The notes under the pieces are model-generated. The model was not told where the DNA came from. It searched no databases and was given only the letters and a program-made list of their open reading frames with translations. DNA of 5,364 bases from Syntrophaceae bacterium (GTDB lineage: Bacteria; Desulfobacterota; SM23-61). The stretch's first letter is position 1; every line of letters starts with the position of its first letter. Positions 4,989-5,364 of the stretch are shown here, piece by piece. The stretch lies in contig PMCE01000139.1 in the NCBI GenBank assembly GCA_003154025.1, positions 1-5,364 of the forward strand, given 5' to 3'. The position numbers were made by a program, and so were the translations under genes.

Positions 4989-5364
4989 CTATCCAGAGGC
5001 CGGGTTTTCAAGCTCGGCCTCCCGCCGCTCCTCGATTTTCTCAAACTGCAGCGACAGGCTTTCCCATTCCGTGGTAAGTGATTCGATATGCTTTTTCAGG
5101 TCCCCGTGGGACTTGACCAGGTCGGCGATATTCTCCCCTTTTCGGTACACCTCGGGGTCCGCCAATTTTGTCTCCACCGCTTGCCTGGCCTGCGAGGCTT
5201 GCTCCAAAGCGGATTCGATCTCCTGGATTCTCTGCCGGATTTCCTGGGTCTGCCGGAAGAAGCGGTTACGGACCTCAGCCTCGTAGCGTTTTTGCCCTTT
5301 GCTCTTGCGGCCCGGGAGTTCTTTCCCCTCTGCATCCGTGGCGGCGGGCCCTTCGACGGTCTCC
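4989..5364 (-). CDS. ABC-F family ATPase, C-terminal coiled-coil domain (5' end outside the window)
   Basis: Only the last 124 residues are visible, ending at the TAG at 4989-4991; the frame stays open to the right edge. The segment starts with a charged linker (RKSKGQKRYEAEVRN), then is almost wholly helical and rich in Glu, Gln, Arg and Lys. It contains ETKLADPEVYRKGENIADL, which matches the LADPExY..GE turn between the two helices of the C-terminal hairpin domain of Uup/YheS-type ABC-F proteins. ABC-F proteins carry two fused ATPase domains without membrane segments and act on the ribosome or, for Uup, also bind nucleic acid through this domain. The ATPase domains would lie to the right of the window. 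The exact subfamily cannot be told from the tail alone. An unrelated coiled-coil protein is the alternative. Confidence 0.83.
   Translation of the reverse strand, partial: ETVEGPAATDAEGKELPGRKSKGQKRYEAEVRNRFFRQTQEIRQRIQEIESALEQASQARQAVETKLADPEVYRKGENIADLVKSHGDLKKHIESLTTEWESLSLQFEKIEERREAELENPASG

Noticed and set aside
4337..5077. 246-codon open frame on the plus strand
   Set aside because: It runs antisense through the tctC remnant, both palindromes and the ABC-F tail, crossing unrelated elements, so it cannot be one gene.

Overview
The window is a stretch of a GC-rich bacterial chromosome in which every gene I can support lies on the minus strand. In transcription order (right to left) it holds: the 3' end of an ABC-F ATPase gene; two REP-like hairpins; a 5'-truncated solute-receptor gene (tctC remnant); a YggT-family membrane protein gene; a long leader followed by an IadA-type amidohydrolase gene; an approximately 500-bp gap; and the start of a tripartite tricarboxylate transporter (TTT) operon, tctC-tctB-tctA, whose tctA runs off the left edge. 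The several TctC-type receptors, the intergenic hairpins with a GTAG head and the degenerate GAGGNNC repeats look to me like a Deltaproteobacteria/Desulfobacterota (Syntrophobacterales-like) or related proteobacterial genome. That placement is an impression and not a demonstrated assignment.

Right block (about 4436-5364). The ABC-F gene ends at 4989. Just downstream are two palindromes (4898-4925 and 4957-4973), each headed by GTAG on the minus strand. The tctC remnant begins immediately after the second of these. It keeps only the C-terminal 40-45% of the family and has no start signal. A run of five GAGGNNC heptamers begins inside its stop codon. The simplest reading is a decayed second TTT receptor gene whose 5' part was lost at a repeat-rich junction.

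Middle block (2487-4307). yggT begins at a TTG codon close behind an AGGAGG and ends in a terminator-like hairpin that contains its stop codon. About 160 bp further on is a near-consensus sigma-70 promoter (TTGACT, 17-bp spacer, TATATT) with an 11-bp-phased direct repeat just upstream. It should produce an approximately 200-nt leader with several small stems ahead of the amidohydrolase. That protein keeps the complete binuclear metal site of isoaspartyl dipeptidase, but three residues that recognise the dipeptide in the E. coli enzyme appear replaced. It may therefore cut a different amide.

Left block (1-2486). A noncoding stretch with a large hairpin and an 18-bp inverted repeat precedes tctC, which has a clear signal peptide. 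A 235-bp gap with possible stem-loops separates tctC from tctB, and tctB and tctA are only 11 bp apart. The TTT system would capture a carboxylate in the periplasm (TctC) and import it by an ion-driven TctA/TctB permease. A link between this transporter and the neighbouring amidohydrolase is plausible but rests only on co-orientation and proximity. I see no RNA gene, CRISPR array, transposase or defence system here.
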